From the NCBI GenBank assembly GCA_021234155.1, contig JAJEKV010000023.1:9125141-9189140 (forward strand): a stretch of DNA of 64,000 bases, read 5' to 3'. The DNA is from Isoetes taiwanensis (Eukaryota > Streptophyta > Lycopodiopsida > Isoetales > Isoetaceae). A program made the position numbers and the translations under genes. Position 1 is the stretch's first letter; each line of letters opens with the position of its first letter. Under the pieces are notes generated by a model. It was not told where the DNA came from and did not search any database. It was given only the letters and a program-made list of their open reading frames with translations. Below are positions 11,214 through 22,847 of this stretch, one piece after another.

Positions 11214-13173
11214 AATTGAGAGTTTCATTTCCATAACTTGGATTCTGATGTGTAGACTTGAATTGCAGCTTGAAAGTTCTGTGATCTGAAATTTGAACCT
11301 AAGTGGTTCAATTTTTGTATATTTTCAGTAATATGACAAAGTTTCATTGATATGAATGATATGAAATTGTATAATTGAATGTTTTAATAAGTGAAATACT
11401 GTTAATTTTGTTGTTATAATAGCTAGATAATTGACTGTTAAATTGACTAAGTAATTGATTGTGATAACGATATCACCAGAGCGCTGCTTGAAATCTCATA
11501 CTTAAAAAACACCAAAAACTCATTAAGAATAATCTGGGCCTTAATTTTAAGTAATTTTTAGGTGGTGTTACGAATATGTGCTCAAGATCATTGTGTGTAG
11601 TTGTGCATCCATTGACCTAATGAATTTGGCAAAGAAGGAAGGAAGGAAGGAAGAAATTTTTAACGTCCACGGAACCCAATTTGGAACCATTGCAGCTTGG
11701 TATGAGTTTGGTCATTTTGATGTATCATTGGGACAAAAATATTTGCTTGTATATTAGGGCATTTTTGCTAGATGTTGCTCAACAACTGCTATACGATATC
11801 AGGAGAGGGTCAAGCTAGATATCTTCGATGCACAAACTACTACTTGATGGTGAGGTTCTCACTATCTGGTAAATGGCAGCATCTAGTTCCTCGGCCTCAA
11901 TGGAAGCCCAATGGAAGGCGCATGGAGATGATTCTGGGATAAATTGATGCATTCCAAAGTGACAGTGTTGTGGTGGCAAATCATTCATCATTGCTCTAGA
12001 ATCAAGAGAGGTTTATTGTTTTTTATGTATAACTTATCTGCATGCACGAGAAGCAGTTTTTTTTTATCCATTTATGTACACATACGTTCAGTAGAGGTTT
12101 TTCTTTTTTAAGGTTTTGGACACTATGCTAAGTAAATATTATTCGAAGGGGGTCAAAATTGGTTTCTTAAATATCCGTATAAGGGGGTGGGAGGGCATGC
12201 AAATAGTGGAAACTATTGAGCATTGTTTCTTCTTATTCTTACATCACATTATTCTTATTCTTATTACATGATGCGATCTCTCCTTTGATAATTTCTCTCA
12301 CAAGCCAAGAAGTTATTTTTGTTGTTTATCCCTCAACATGGGAAGTTTATATCTTCAAATATAGTTTTATACATAGACATGTGGTTTTGCTCAATTGCAT
12401 CAATTTATCCACTGATATTTTAGTCTTGTTTGTAGATTGCAAATTTGACATTCTGAAGAACATTAAATTGCCACACATCCTAAGGAAATCATTACGAAAG
12501 TTGCCCCATGCTTTAGTGGTTTCCTTAGGATGTGTGGCAGTTTAATGTTCTTCAGGATGTGAAATATGCAATCTACAAACAAGACTAAAACACCAGTGGA
12601 TAAATTGATCCAATTGTGCAAAACCACATATCTATGCATAAAACTATATTTGAAGATATAAACTTCCCATGTTGAGGGATAAACAACAAAAATAACTTCT
12701 TCTCTTGTCAGAGAGATTACAAACAACAAAAATAACTTCTTGGCATGTGACAATCAGGCCTTATAGGTTATATTTAATCACAATTTTGTGCCTTAAGTTT
12801 AAGTGGATTACAGTTAGGGCGGGCTTACTGAATTAAGGATTACAGTCAAGATTACAGAGTTAAGGATTAAGTTTTAAGTGTATTCAGTGGTACAATGTAT
12901 AATGATGGCGAGTTTTACCCCATACCTAAACTCTGTTGAGTTTTTGGAAGTTGCATGCAGCTGCTATCTGAAAGTGACGAACTTGTTTGACAAAGGATCG
13001 AGTTCTAGCAAATTTCATGGACATTGTAAGGTAGATTCAATGTTATTTTATGTCCTTCTCTTCATGTTTACATATTCTAACAAATTCCCTTTTTTGTTTT
13101 GCAGGTTGCAATGGCTGATTTATTTTGCCTTGTTGTTTTCAACATGATTTCTAATGGTTGCATGTTTGTCAGC
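11214..13173 (+). other. Array spacer, second copy
   Basis: Nearly identical to 5193-7162, including the (GGAA)n/LINE-tail remnant at about 11635-11690, the foldback at 12309-12701 and the acceptor-like tract before the next unit. It differs by a short duplication near 11900 and loss of a CCTT run near 13060. Confidence 0.75.
12309..12701. repeat. Long foldback, array copy 2
   Basis: Same foldback as at 6278-6670; arms about 12309-12490 and 12518-12701. Confidence 0.85.
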
Positions 13174-13829
13174 ATGGATCCCCAAGGTATGGAACTGGAT
13201 AGTCCATCTTTTCTCTGCAGCTCATTGCTTCCCTTGAATCTGAGGACGAGATACAAGATGTAGAGAAGCTTTTAGACTCTTGTAACCTAGATGATGTGCA
13301 GAAGTTTATGGAAGAAGTGGAAAAAAGGACTGGTTTAAGGAGGATTTTAGAGATCCTAACAAAGATGCAGAAAGCGAATTGAAAGTAAGAAGATTCTGTC
13401 CTTTAGTGATGCGATAATCATGGAGGAAGAGACGGGTCGCCCAAGGTGACAAAGTGGGCTTGAAAATTTTTTGATACCTTGAGAGTTTTTAGGAAGTTCG
13501 ATACTTCTGTTCCAATTGAGGATTCGCCATTAGCTGAATTGAATAAGATGTTGGTTATGTTTATAATTCAAGTAAAGAAAAACAATGGCCAAATGTTCCC
13601 TGCAGGCAAGTTAATGTTTTTAGATTAGAATTATATTGATTATAATTTTTATGTAATAATTTAACCATTTGCGTCTTCTGTTGCAGTCTTAACAATATGT
13701 TCAAGACTATAGGTTGTACAGTCAAGAAAAAGCCGGTTCTAGAACTATTACGTATAGACATGCTCTGGGCATCTCCTTTCATAACCAAAATCAAAACAAT
13801 ACATCTCGATATAAGATAGTGAAATCATT

Positions 13830-13895
13830 ATGGCCGGGATTAAAAAACCTCGCCCTTTCGGGTTTTCAAGGAAAAACCCTGGCAATAATGGTAAC
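13830..13895. repeat. LINE 3'-hairpin-like segment
   Basis: GGGATTAAAAAACCTCGCCC and the following GGGTTTTCAAGGAAAAACC closely match the hairpin block in the LINE 3' ends at about 2857-2910 and 18600-18650. It has no LINE coding sequence beside it, so it may be a LINE-dependent short element or a severely truncated LINE copy. Confidence 0.55.
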
Positions 13896-14118
13896 ACTGA
13901 TCTATAGAACTATTATGTATAGACCCTCACGCTGACCAGCCTTGTTGGGTATAAATATATTATAGCAAAGAAGTTGCACGAAATAAAACTCATGTTTCAA
14001 TATATATTGATCTTCATCTTGACCTTGAATCCATCACCTGTCCAACTTGCCAGCTCTGAGAAAAGTGTCCAACACTGCTTCCCTGCATACAAAAAAAAAA
14101 ATGAACCAAAAGCCACTA

Positions 14119-14225
14119 TGGCTCATCCAGGCACGAGGGCCTCCAACCAGGCACAAGGCCGCCATCTAGGCACGAGGGCCTCAACCAGGCATAAAGCCCT
14201 CCATCCAGGCACGAGGGCCTTCAAC
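14119..14225. repeat. ~21-bp tandem repeat (AGGCACGAGGGCCT core)
   Basis: About five imperfect copies of a unit with the core AGGCACGAGGGCCT, separated by short AACC/ATCC linkers. Confidence 0.75.
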
Positions 14226-15139
14226 ACGATGTTAGTCATACAAATAAGGTTCACAAATGGAAAAAGGGTAGGGGGGTGGGGTCCAACACCAGAAAGAGAA
14301 AGGAAGATGCACGAAAGCTGATGGAAAAGACAGGGACGAGCAAGAACTAAATAGGGAACGAGAAGGAAACAAACAAAAAATAACTAACATGCTAACTACT
14401 TCGTAGTTCTAGAACTTTGTTTTCCTTCTATTCGGTGAAACGAAGGAAAACACCATTTCTAGAACTACTACGTATAGACATGGACAAGAATGCTGAAAGA
14501 GAGGCAGAAAGAGAAGCAAAGTAAACCAGTTAAGTAGAGACGACAAAGCAACCCTTGGGTAGAAATAAAAGGCCATACACTTCCAAACTCCAAATCCAAA
14601 AGCAAAGTAAATGGTATAGGGGAAAACACGAAGATGTCTTGATGCAAGGGGGTAGACTTATGGATGAAGGTATTAAGGTCAAGGCAGAAGCAACCATTTT
14701 ACTTATTAACTTTATCACGTGACCCATCCACAAACACTAGCCAATAACCTCATAACCTAGCAATATACCACACCACTCAAAACTTTAACGGCCTTGTCCG
14801 GCAACTAGCTATACAACCCGGAGGAAAAAATGAAACTCAAATCTCAATAGTCCTATAACATGGAAAATTTATATCTTGGCCGAGGTATGCCCCAAAATAG
14901 AAAACTAGATATTTATGATAGGACTAAATTAAGGAAAAGATAAGAAAGGGCAGAATAGTTAGGTCGAATAGATAGGCTACGACTCGTGCTACAGATCAGG
15001 AAGAACCGGCCATGACCTTGGCTTCATTCCGGCTCAAAACATAATACTATCATGCCTCTAGTTGGGCTATGATTTTGAATTCATTCCTGTGTTCTGCATT
15101 CGACCATGGCTTTGGTTCGGCCAGGCAGGTTAAGATGCC

Positions 15140-15460
15140 AGTTGCGAAAAAGACAGACCGACACAGGTAAAATGGCTTCGATTTCTGTAATTTATAGCAA
15201 GCAAGAAAACCCAGGTCTTGAACTCGACAGTCACAGGCCCTTCTTGCAGTCGAGGTCGCCACAAACAAGAATTTGACACAGATAAAATGGTTTCGATTTT
15301 TGTAATTCATACAAGCAAGAAACAACCCAGGTCTTGAATCGACAGTCACAGGCCTCTTCTTGCCGTCGAGGTCACCACAGACAAGAATTTGACAGAGGTA
15401 ATTTGACAGAGGTCACTACAGACAAGGCTTTGACAGAGGTAATTTGACAGAGATGTAGCC
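15140..15460. repeat. ~113-bp tandem repeat
   Basis: Two long copies, marked by GACACAG(G/A)TAAAATGG at about 15160 and 15274, followed by decayed shorter copies around TTTGACAGAGGTAATTTGAC. Confidence 0.75.
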
Positions 15461-15726
15461 AGATAGCCAATTGCACCACAAGACAACAGAAAAAAGGATT
15501 ACCTTGAGAGAAAACTCCAAACATATCTGTAAGCTTTCTTGAAGCTCTTCTTCATTCAAACAAAAGACAATCTCTTCCTCTTCAATTTAGACCCAATAAA
15601 TGGGAACCCAAAAACAAACTAAATAAACAAGAGTCTTTAAACATCAACAAAGCATCAACAAAGCATCCTGACCTTCTGAACAAACTTACAACATATCTAA
15701 CAGAAAAGCATATCCAGCCAAAGCCA

Positions 15727-16212
15727 TCAGAAGGGTAAAATCCCCATTTCAAGGCCCTTTTTCACATCAGAAAGAACTAAATCCCCCATTTCGTAGAATT
15801 CTGCAACTCTTGAACCTTCCCTATCCCTGATGCAAATAAAATTTTTTCTGTTAGAAAGTAGAGCGTTACCTTTATCAATGATTGCTTCTGCTACTGCGTC
15901 CAGAGACTTGTGCGACCGCAAATGGTGTGTTAAATCTGCAAACAAATCCTCTAATTGATTCAAGAAATCGAACTCTTTGATATTCTCATGATACTTCAAG
16001 ATAGGAGCTCTTGCTTTCTTGCTCCTCTGCTGGATCTCCTCTTGGAGAGAAGCAATGTTCGATTCCAAAGCCACAACAATCTCATCCTTAGAGCCATTCA
16101 GATCATTAAACTTAGCCTCAAACCTGCTTTCCATGGCTTTAAGCCATCCTGTTGGGATTTGCTCAGAATCGGTGTGCTTCCTCCTAAGCTTTGCACTGGG
16201 TTTTGGAGCCAT
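15727..16212 (-). CDS. Hypothetical protein, 161 aa, in the tandem insertion
   Basis: An uninterrupted minus-strand frame. I prefer the internal ATG at 16212 (MAPKPSAKLRRKHTDSEQIP), whose context GCCATGG-like is stronger than the upstream ATG at 16284. The product has a basic N-terminus, a probable coiled coil at residues 25-60 (MESRFEAKFNDL ... IASLQEEIQQRSKKA) and a charged C-terminus ending KKGLEMGILPF. I do not recognise a family. It sits inside the long unit of the putative rolling-circle element, between a tandem repeat and the 3' terminal repeat, so it may be a captured host exon or an accessory frame. No splice-bounded extension is evident. Confidence 0.4.
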   Translation of the reverse strand: MAPKPSAKLRRKHTDSEQIPTGWLKAMESRFEAKFNDLNGSKDEIVVALESNIASLQEEIQQRSKKARAPILKYHENIKEFDFLNQLEDLFADLTHHLRSHKSLDAVAEAIIDKGNALLSNRKNFICIRDREGSRVAEFYEMGDLVLSDVKKGLEMGILPF

Positions 16213-18504
16213 AGCATGGAGTAAATGCAGGAGAAGAGGCCTGATGCACAGCAAGCCCTTTAGTTGAAAATAGTCGAAAAACAAAACGAAACCTCAGGAA
16301 GGCAGGGATTGTTACAAAAAGCAAAAGAGGAGAAGATCTGGTATGTGGCAGCAAGGCACGAAAATGGATTTGGTGGACTATTGCGCAAGCCACAAAACTC
16401 TGGCAGACTAAAACTGGCAGACCAAAATCGGCCCACCTAAAGCAACAAGGGAGAATCGTCCAACACCAGAAAGAGAAAGGAAGATGCAGGAAAGCTGATG
16501 GAAAGACAGGGACGAGCAAGAACTAAATAGGGAACGAGAAGGAAACAAACAAAAAATAACTAACATGCTAACTACTTCGTAGTTCTAGAACTTTGTTTTC
16601 CTTCTATTCGGTGAAACGAAGGAAAACACCATATATGTTAATCGAGCAGAATGGAATTGACATGACAAGATTCAACATTCTGCATCATGTATTGTTCCAA
16701 TGAGTGTGCAGGGCTTTTATTGGCACTGCAGAGCGTTCGAGGTGCACAGGATTAGTGATAAGAAGAAGAAGAGTGCCAAAATAAGTTTTCAAGTTGAGCC
16801 AGAGCTTTTGGCAGATGGGGACCATCAGATCACTCATAATACAGATGAACTTTATTAATTTTTAATAATTCTTTTAGTGTAAGTAATTCTTTTGGTAATT
16901 GTTTTGGTACTTTAAGTAAGTTTTTATTTGATTTTAGGGTGTCAGAAGCAGTTATCTTATTACATGGTCACAAGGTTCAAGATTCGTGGATCTGCAGAAC
17001 TGCACGAGGTAGTTGACTATGATGCCAGCCTTCGCAATGATGATTAAGGAGATGAGTGAATTCGAGTATGACCAGATTTGATGATTCACACTTTCGGCCT
17101 GGGATTTGGAGCTACGAACTGGACTTTGTGGTGACATACAAATAATACATAGGCATTTGTCGGATAAAGAGAATGAAAAGCCACGTCCTTTCTTCCTGCA
17201 GATTATTCTGAGCCCAAAATATAATGTATTAGATTTGTGACTTTAATTCTTTTATAATGCAGGCATGGTATCTGAAAGTGCCGATGGGGATGGAATAAAA
17301 TTTGTTCTTGGCTGCAATCGATGGGTGCTAGTGATGTTGAAATCACTAACAAAATTAATCGAGTAATGCTTGTGTCTAGGATGTCGATGGCGGGAGTACC
17401 ACCTGAAGTTGGAATCCTTTCTAACTCAATTTTCTAGTTTGTGCAGATATGATTGCCATGAGTATTCTGGCTTTGCATTATCATGAAGATGGGTCATTGA
17501 AAAATTATAGCATTGTTCTTCGGCAAGAGAAGATGAAAGATTGCTATGCTCTCAAGTGCATGTTTTAGTATTGTGAATACAGCTGAAAAAGTTGTTGTGA
17601 AGGAATTGCACTGTCGGAAAATCAGGTAATTTAATTTGTAATTTCTATTTGTATTTATCCTGTTAATTATGCTTATATGTTAGCAATTTCATTTTCATAT
17701 TTGTTTATATACAAAGGTGCCAAATTGTTTTGTGCCTTCTGTACCGCGTGTTGGTTCTGCAATTTTAAATGCAGTTGGAGATGGTAGTCAGCTTGTGAAT
17801 TCTGACTGTGGTAATGTTAGTAGTTTGAGGCAGTTAGACATTGATAATGATGTTCTTTGTCACAGTTAGACATTGACAATGATGTTTGGAAGGAATGCCT
17901 TCAAAGTTGTCTGCAGTTGAAAGGCGGGGGCTTCATTGCTAATTCAACAACGACTAATTCTGGAGGACAGTCTTTCATGACAGCAACGAATAAAAATTGT
18001 GTCTTTCTTTCTATCTTCATAGCGAATCCTTCGCAGTGTGAGCTATAGTCGAGAATGTGTTTGCTTCAATACCTATAACCTAGAATTGAGAGTTTCATTT
18101 CCATAACTTGGATTCTGATGTGTAGACTTGAATTGCAGCTTGAAAGTTCTGTGATCTGAAATTTGAACCTAAGTGGTTCAACTTTTGTATATTTTCAGTA
18201 ATATGACAAAGTTTCATTGATATGAATGATATGAAATTGTATAATTGAATGTTTTAATAAGTGAAATACTGTTAATTTTGTTTTTCTAATAGCTAGATAA
18301 TTGACTGTTAAATTGACTAAGTAATTGATTGTGATAACGATGCCACCAGAGCGCTGCTTGAAATCTCATACTTAAAAAACACCTAAAACTCATTAAGAAT
18401 AATCTAGGCCTTAATTTTAAGTAATTTTTAGGTGGTGTTACGAATATGTGCTCAAGATCATTGTGTGTAGTTGTGCATCCATTGACCTAATGAATTTGGC
18501 AAAG

Positions 18505-18893
18505 AAGAATAAGAATAAGAATAAGAATGATTTTTTATCGTCCACTGAGGCCAATCGGCCTATGGGACCCACAAGGAGCGCAGCAAACTGATTACTGTCC
18601 GGGTTAAAAAACCCCCGCCCCGAAGGGTTTTCGAGGGAAAAACCGTGGCAGTAATAAGAATGTTGTCAAACTGTACAAGTATACATCAATGTATATATAC
18701 ATGTCAAGTGTGTGCCCGAGGACATAGCTGATCTCGCATGTCCATAACCTCCTGAAGGTATGATCCCAGCATCCGTACGGATGCTGTGCTCAATGTCACA
18801 TGTAACGGCTGGCCAGGCCTGACCAACTCAGCATAGCGCGTCCGAATTTGATCATATGCTGGGCAACTTTGAAGGGTATGAGATTCATCCGAA
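18505..18893 (-). mobile_element. Short LINE 3' end inside the spacer
   Basis: About 390 bp of the same LINE 3' region as at 2758-3683 (GGCCTATGGGACCC, the hairpin block near 18600-18650, and the zinc-region remnant near 18830-18890), ending in a (TTCTTA)n tail at 18505-18530. Units 0 and 1 lack it, so it came in after, or during, the array expansion. Confidence 0.8.
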
Positions 18894-19553
18894 GGAAGGA
18901 AGGAAGGAAGAAATTTTTAACGTCCACGGAACCCAATTTGGAACCATTGCAGCTTGGTATGAGTTTGGTCATTTTGATGTATCATTGGGACAAAAATATT
19001 TGCTTGTATATTAGGGCATTTTTGCTAGATGTTGCTCAACAACTGCTATACGATATCAGGAGAGGGTCAAGCTAGATATCTTCGATGCACAAACTACTAC
19101 TTGATGGTGAGGTTCTCACTATCTGGTAAATGGCAGCATCTAGTTCCTCGGCCTCAATGGAAGGCGCATGGAGATGATTCTGGGATAAATTGATGCATTC
19201 CAAAGTGACAGTGTTGTGGTGGCAAATCATTCATCATTGCCCTAGAACCAAGAGAGGTTTATTGTTTTTTATGTATAACTTATCTGCATGCACGAGAAGC
19301 AGTTTTTTTTATCCATTTATGTACACATACGTTCAGTAGAGGTTTTTCTTTTTTAAGGTTTTGGACACTATGCTAAGTAAATATTATTCGAAGGGGGTCA
19401 AAATTGGTTTCTTAAATATCCGTATAAGGGGGTGGGAGGGCATGCAAATAGTGGAAACTATTGAGCATTGTTTCTTCTTATTCTTACATCACATTATTCT
19501 TATTCTTATTACATGATGCGATCTCTCCTTTGGTAATTTCTCTCACAAGCCAA

Positions 19554-19946
19554 GAAGTTATTTTTGTTGTTTATCCCTCAACATGGGAAGTTTATATCTT
19601 CAAATATAGTTTTATACATAGACATGTGGTTTTTCTCAATTGCATCAATTTATCCACTGATATTTTAGTCTTGTTTGTAGATTGCAAATTTGACATTCTG
19701 AAGAACATTAAATTGCCATACATCCTAAGGAAATCATTACGAAAGTTGCCCCATGCTTTAGTAGTTTCCTTAGGATGTGTGGCCGTTTAATGTTCTTCAG
19801 GATGCGAAATATGCAATCTACAAACAAGACTAAAACACCAGTGGATAAATTGATCCAATTGTGCAAAACCACATATCTATGCATAAAACTATATTTGAAG
19901 ATATAAACTTCCCATGTTGAGGGATAAACAACAAAAATAACTTCTT
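19554..19946. repeat. Long foldback, array copy 3
   Basis: Same foldback; arms about 19554-19735 and 19763-19946. Confidence 0.85.
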
Positions 19947-20412
19947 CTCTTGTCAGAGAGATTACAAACAACAAAAATAACTTCTTGGCATGTGACAATC
20001 AGGCCTTATAGGTTATATTTAATCACAATTTTGTGTCTTAAGTTTAAGTGGATTACAGTTAGGACGGGCTTACTGAGTTAAGGATTACAGTCAAGATTAC
20101 AGAGTTAAGGATTAAGTTTTAAGTAGTGGTACAATGTATAATGATGGCGAGTTTTACCCCATACCTAAACTCTGTTGAGTTTTTGGAAGTTGCATGCAGC
20201 TGCTATCTGCAAGTGACGAACTTGTTTGACAAAGGATCGAGTTCTAGCAAATTTCATGGACATTGTAAGGTAGATTCAATGTTATTTTATGTCCTTCTCT
20301 TCATGTTTACACATTCTAACAAATTCCCTTTTTTGTTTTGCAGGTTGCAATGGCTGATTTATTTTGCCTTGTTGTTTTCAACATGATTTCTAATGGTTGC
20401 ATGTTTGTCAGC

Positions 20413-22459
20413 ATGGATCCCCAAGGTATGGAACTGGATAGTCCATCTTTTCTCTGCAGCTCATTGCTTCCCTTGAATCTGAGGACGAGATACAAGATGT
20501 AGAGAAGCTTTTGGACTCTTGTAACCTAGATGATGTGCAGAAGTTTATGGAAGAAGTGGAAAAAAGGACTGGTTTAAGGAGGATTTTAGAGATCCTAACA
20601 AAGATGCAGAAAGGGAGGTTGAAAGTAAGAAGATTCTGTCCTTTAGTGATGCGATAATCATGGAGGAAGAGACGGGTCGCCCAAGGTGATAAAGTGGGCT
20701 TGAAAATTTTTTGATACCTTGAGAGTTTTTAGGAAGCTCGATACTTCTGTTCCAATTGAGGATTCGCCATTAGCTGAATTGAATAAGATGTTGGTTATGT
20801 TTATAATTCAAGTAAAGAAAAACAATGGCCAAATGTTCCCTGCAGGCAAGTTAATGTTTTTAGATTAGAATTATATTGATTATAATTTTTATGTAATAAT
20901 TTAACCATTTGCGTCTTCTGTTGCAGTCTTAACAATATGTTCAAGACTATAGGTTGTACAGTCAAGAAAAAGCCGGATATGTTAATCGAGCAGACTGGAA
21001 TTGACACGACAAGATTCAACATTCTGCATCATGTATTGTTCCAACGAGCGTGCAGGGCTTTTATTGGCACTGCAGAGCGTTCGAGGTGCACAGGATTAGT
21101 GATAAGAAGAAGAAGAGTGCCAAAATAAGTTTTCAAGTTGAGCCAGAGCTTTTGGCAGATGGGGACCATCAGATCACTCATAATACAGGTGAACTTTATT
21201 AATTTTTAATAATTCTTTTAGTGTAAGTAATTTTTTTGGTAATTGTTTTGGTACTTTAAGTAAGTTTTTATTTGATTTTAGGGTGTCAGAAGCAGTTATC
21301 TTATTACATGGTCACAAGGTTCAAGATTCGTGGATCTGTAGAACTGCACGAGGTAGTTGACTATGATGCCAGCCTTCGCAATGATGATTAAGGAGATGAG
21401 TGATGTACAGGGAGTGTGTTTCGAAGAATTAGCATTCGAGTATGGCCAGATTTGATGATTCACACTTTCGGCCTGGGATTTGGAGCTACGAACTGGACTT
21501 TGTGGTGACATACAAATAATACATAGGCATTTGTCGGATAAAGAGAATGAAAAGCCACGTCCTTTCTTCCTGCAGATTATTCTGAGCCCAAAATATAATG
21601 TATTAGATTTGTGACTTTAATTCTTTTATAATGCAGGCATGGTATCTGAAAGTGCCGATGGGGATGGACTAAAATTTGTTCTTGGCTGCAATCGATGGGT
21701 GCTAGTGATGTTGAAATCACTAACAAAATTAATCGAGTAATGCTTGTGTCTAGGATGTCGATGGCGGGAGTACCACCTGAAGTTGGAATGCTTTCTAACT
21801 CATTTTTCTAGTTTGTGCAGATATGATTGCCATGAGTATTCTGGCTTTGCATTATCATGAAGATGGGTCATTGAAAAATTATAGCATTGTTCTTCGGCAA
21901 GAGAAGATGAAAGATTGCTATGCTCTCAAGTGCATGTTTTAGTATTGTGAATACAGCTGAAAAAGTTGTTGTGAAGGAAATTGCACTGTCGGAAAATCAG
22001 GTAATTTAATTTGTAATTTCTGTTTGTATTTATCCTGTTAATTATACTTATATGTTAGCAATTTCATTTTCATATTTGTTTATATACAAAGGTGCCAAAT
22101 TGTTTTGTGCCTTCTGTACCGCGTGTTGGTTCTGCAATTTTAAATGCAGTTGGAGATGGTAGTCAGCTTGTGAATTCTGACTGTGGTAATGTTAGTAGTT
22201 TGAGGCAGTTAGACATTGATAATGATGTTCTTTGTCACAGTTAGACATTGACAATGATGTTTGGAAGGAATGCCTTCAAAGTTGTCCGCAGTTGAAAGGC
22301 GGGGGCTTCATTGCTAATTCAACAACGACTAATTCTGGAGGACAGTCTTTCATGACAGCAACGAATAAAAATTGTGTCTTTCTTTCTATCTTCATAGCGA
22401 ATCCTTCGCAGGCAGGAGCTATAGTCGAGAATGTGTTTGCTTCAATACCTATAACCTAG
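20413..22459 (+). pseudogene. Crypton-type tyrosine recombinase, unit 3, least rearranged
   Basis: The only unit without a large insertion. From the ATG at 20413: SEDEIQDVEKLLDSCNLDDV, the VTKWA-stop-KFFDTLRVF core-binding stretch at about 20685, NNGQMFPAGK and a donor at about 20847, acceptor TTGCAG at about 20925, TGIDTTRFNILHHVLFQRAC, intron 21190-21280, TRFKIRGS(V)ELHE, RVMLVSRMSMAGVPPEVGML at about 21740-21800, and the C-terminal TTTNSGGQSFMTATNKN tail to the stop at 22457-22459. Shared stops and loss of the His-containing block make it inactive. It is the best template for rebuilding the unit's exon map. Confidence 0.85.
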
Positions 22460-22838
22460 AATTGAGAGTTTCATTTCCATAACTTGGATTCTGATGTGTA
22501 GACTTGAATTGCAGCTTGAAAGTTCTGTGATTTGAAATTTGAACCTAAGTGGTTCAACTTTTGTATATTTTCAGTAATATGACAAAGTTTCATTGATATG
22601 AATGATATGAAATTGTATAATTGAATGTTTTAATAAGTGAAATACTGTTAATTTTGTTGTTATAATAGCTAGATAATTGACTGTTAAACTGACTAAGTAA
22701 TTGATTGTGATAACGATGCCACCAGAGCGCTGCTTGAAATCTCATACTTAAAAAACACCTAAAACTCATTAGGAATAATCTAGGCCTTAATTTTAAGTAA
22801 TTTTTAGGTGGTGTTACGAATATGTGCTCAAGATCTCA
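22460..22838 (+). other. Truncated array spacer
   Basis: Matches the start of the other spacers (5193-5570) and stops at GTGCTCAAGATC, just before the Mutator derivative at 22848. Confidence 0.8.
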
Positions 22839-22847
22839 ACAAAATAA

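Larger units (their letters stand above)
13737..16632. mobile_element. Tandem insertion resembling a Helitron2-like rolling-circle element
   Basis: Two head-to-tail units, 13737-14456 and 14457-16632, each begin with TTCTAGAACTA(T/C)TACGTA and end with the same 176-bp sequence (14281-14456; 16458-16632) finishing AACACCAT. The junction CACCAT/TTCTAGAA is exact. Near each 3' end is the hairpin GTTTTCCTTC...GAAGGAAAAC, five bases from the terminus. About 50 bp inside the 3' end lies GTAGTTCTAGAAC, an inverted copy of the 5' terminus. A terminal 5' repeat paired with an internal 3' one, a 3' hairpin, no target duplication and tandem copies fit what is described for Helitron2/Helentron elements. 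No Rep/helicase is present, so it would be non-autonomous. A third 5'-like start occurs at 13903. Confidence 0.5.
13174..18083 (+). pseudogene. Crypton-type tyrosine recombinase, unit 2, split by an insertion
   Basis: ATG at 13174, stop at 18081-18083. It retains the part missing from unit 1 (SEDEIQDVEKLLDSCNLDDV, about 13237-13300). It carries the same TGA in the VTKWA stretch as units 1 and 3. It is cut at 13736/16633 in the middle of the second coding exon by a 2896-bp insertion without obvious target duplication. After the insertion it repeats the exon order of unit 0, with an extra deletion of about 30 bp near 17058 and a small deletion near 18036 that shifts the tail. Confidence 0.8.
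18084..20412 (+). other. Array spacer, third copy, with LINE insertion
   Basis: Same spacer as the first two. It is enlarged by the LINE tail at 18505-18893, inserted beside the (GGAA)n tract, and contains the third foldback. A short deletion removes part of the TGTATTCAG stretch near 20124. Confidence 0.75.
3684..22838 (+). repeat. Head-to-tail array of a ~4-kb Crypton-containing unit
   Basis: The same order (recombinase pseudogene, then a spacer with a foldback) recurs with very few base differences: partial unit from 3684, then units whose first ATG lies at 7163, 13174 and 20413, and a truncated spacer ending near 22838. Spacings of 6011 and 7239 bp differ because of insertions (7224-9767; 13737-16632; 18505-18893) and small deletions (for example about 450 bp missing at 10388). 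Subtracting these gives a basic unit near 4.0 kb. The near identity of spacers as well as genes points to recent amplification. Confidence 0.85.

Noticed and set aside
14290-14460. Hammerhead ribozyme (CTGATGG...GAAAC text), which would suggest a Penelope-like element
   Set aside because: The conserved CUGANGA and GAAA core with three pairing stems cannot be assembled from this sequence.
14281-16632. The 176-bp direct repeats as LTRs
   Set aside because: No TG...CA ends, primer-binding site or polypurine tract; the exact head-to-tail junction fits a tandem element better.
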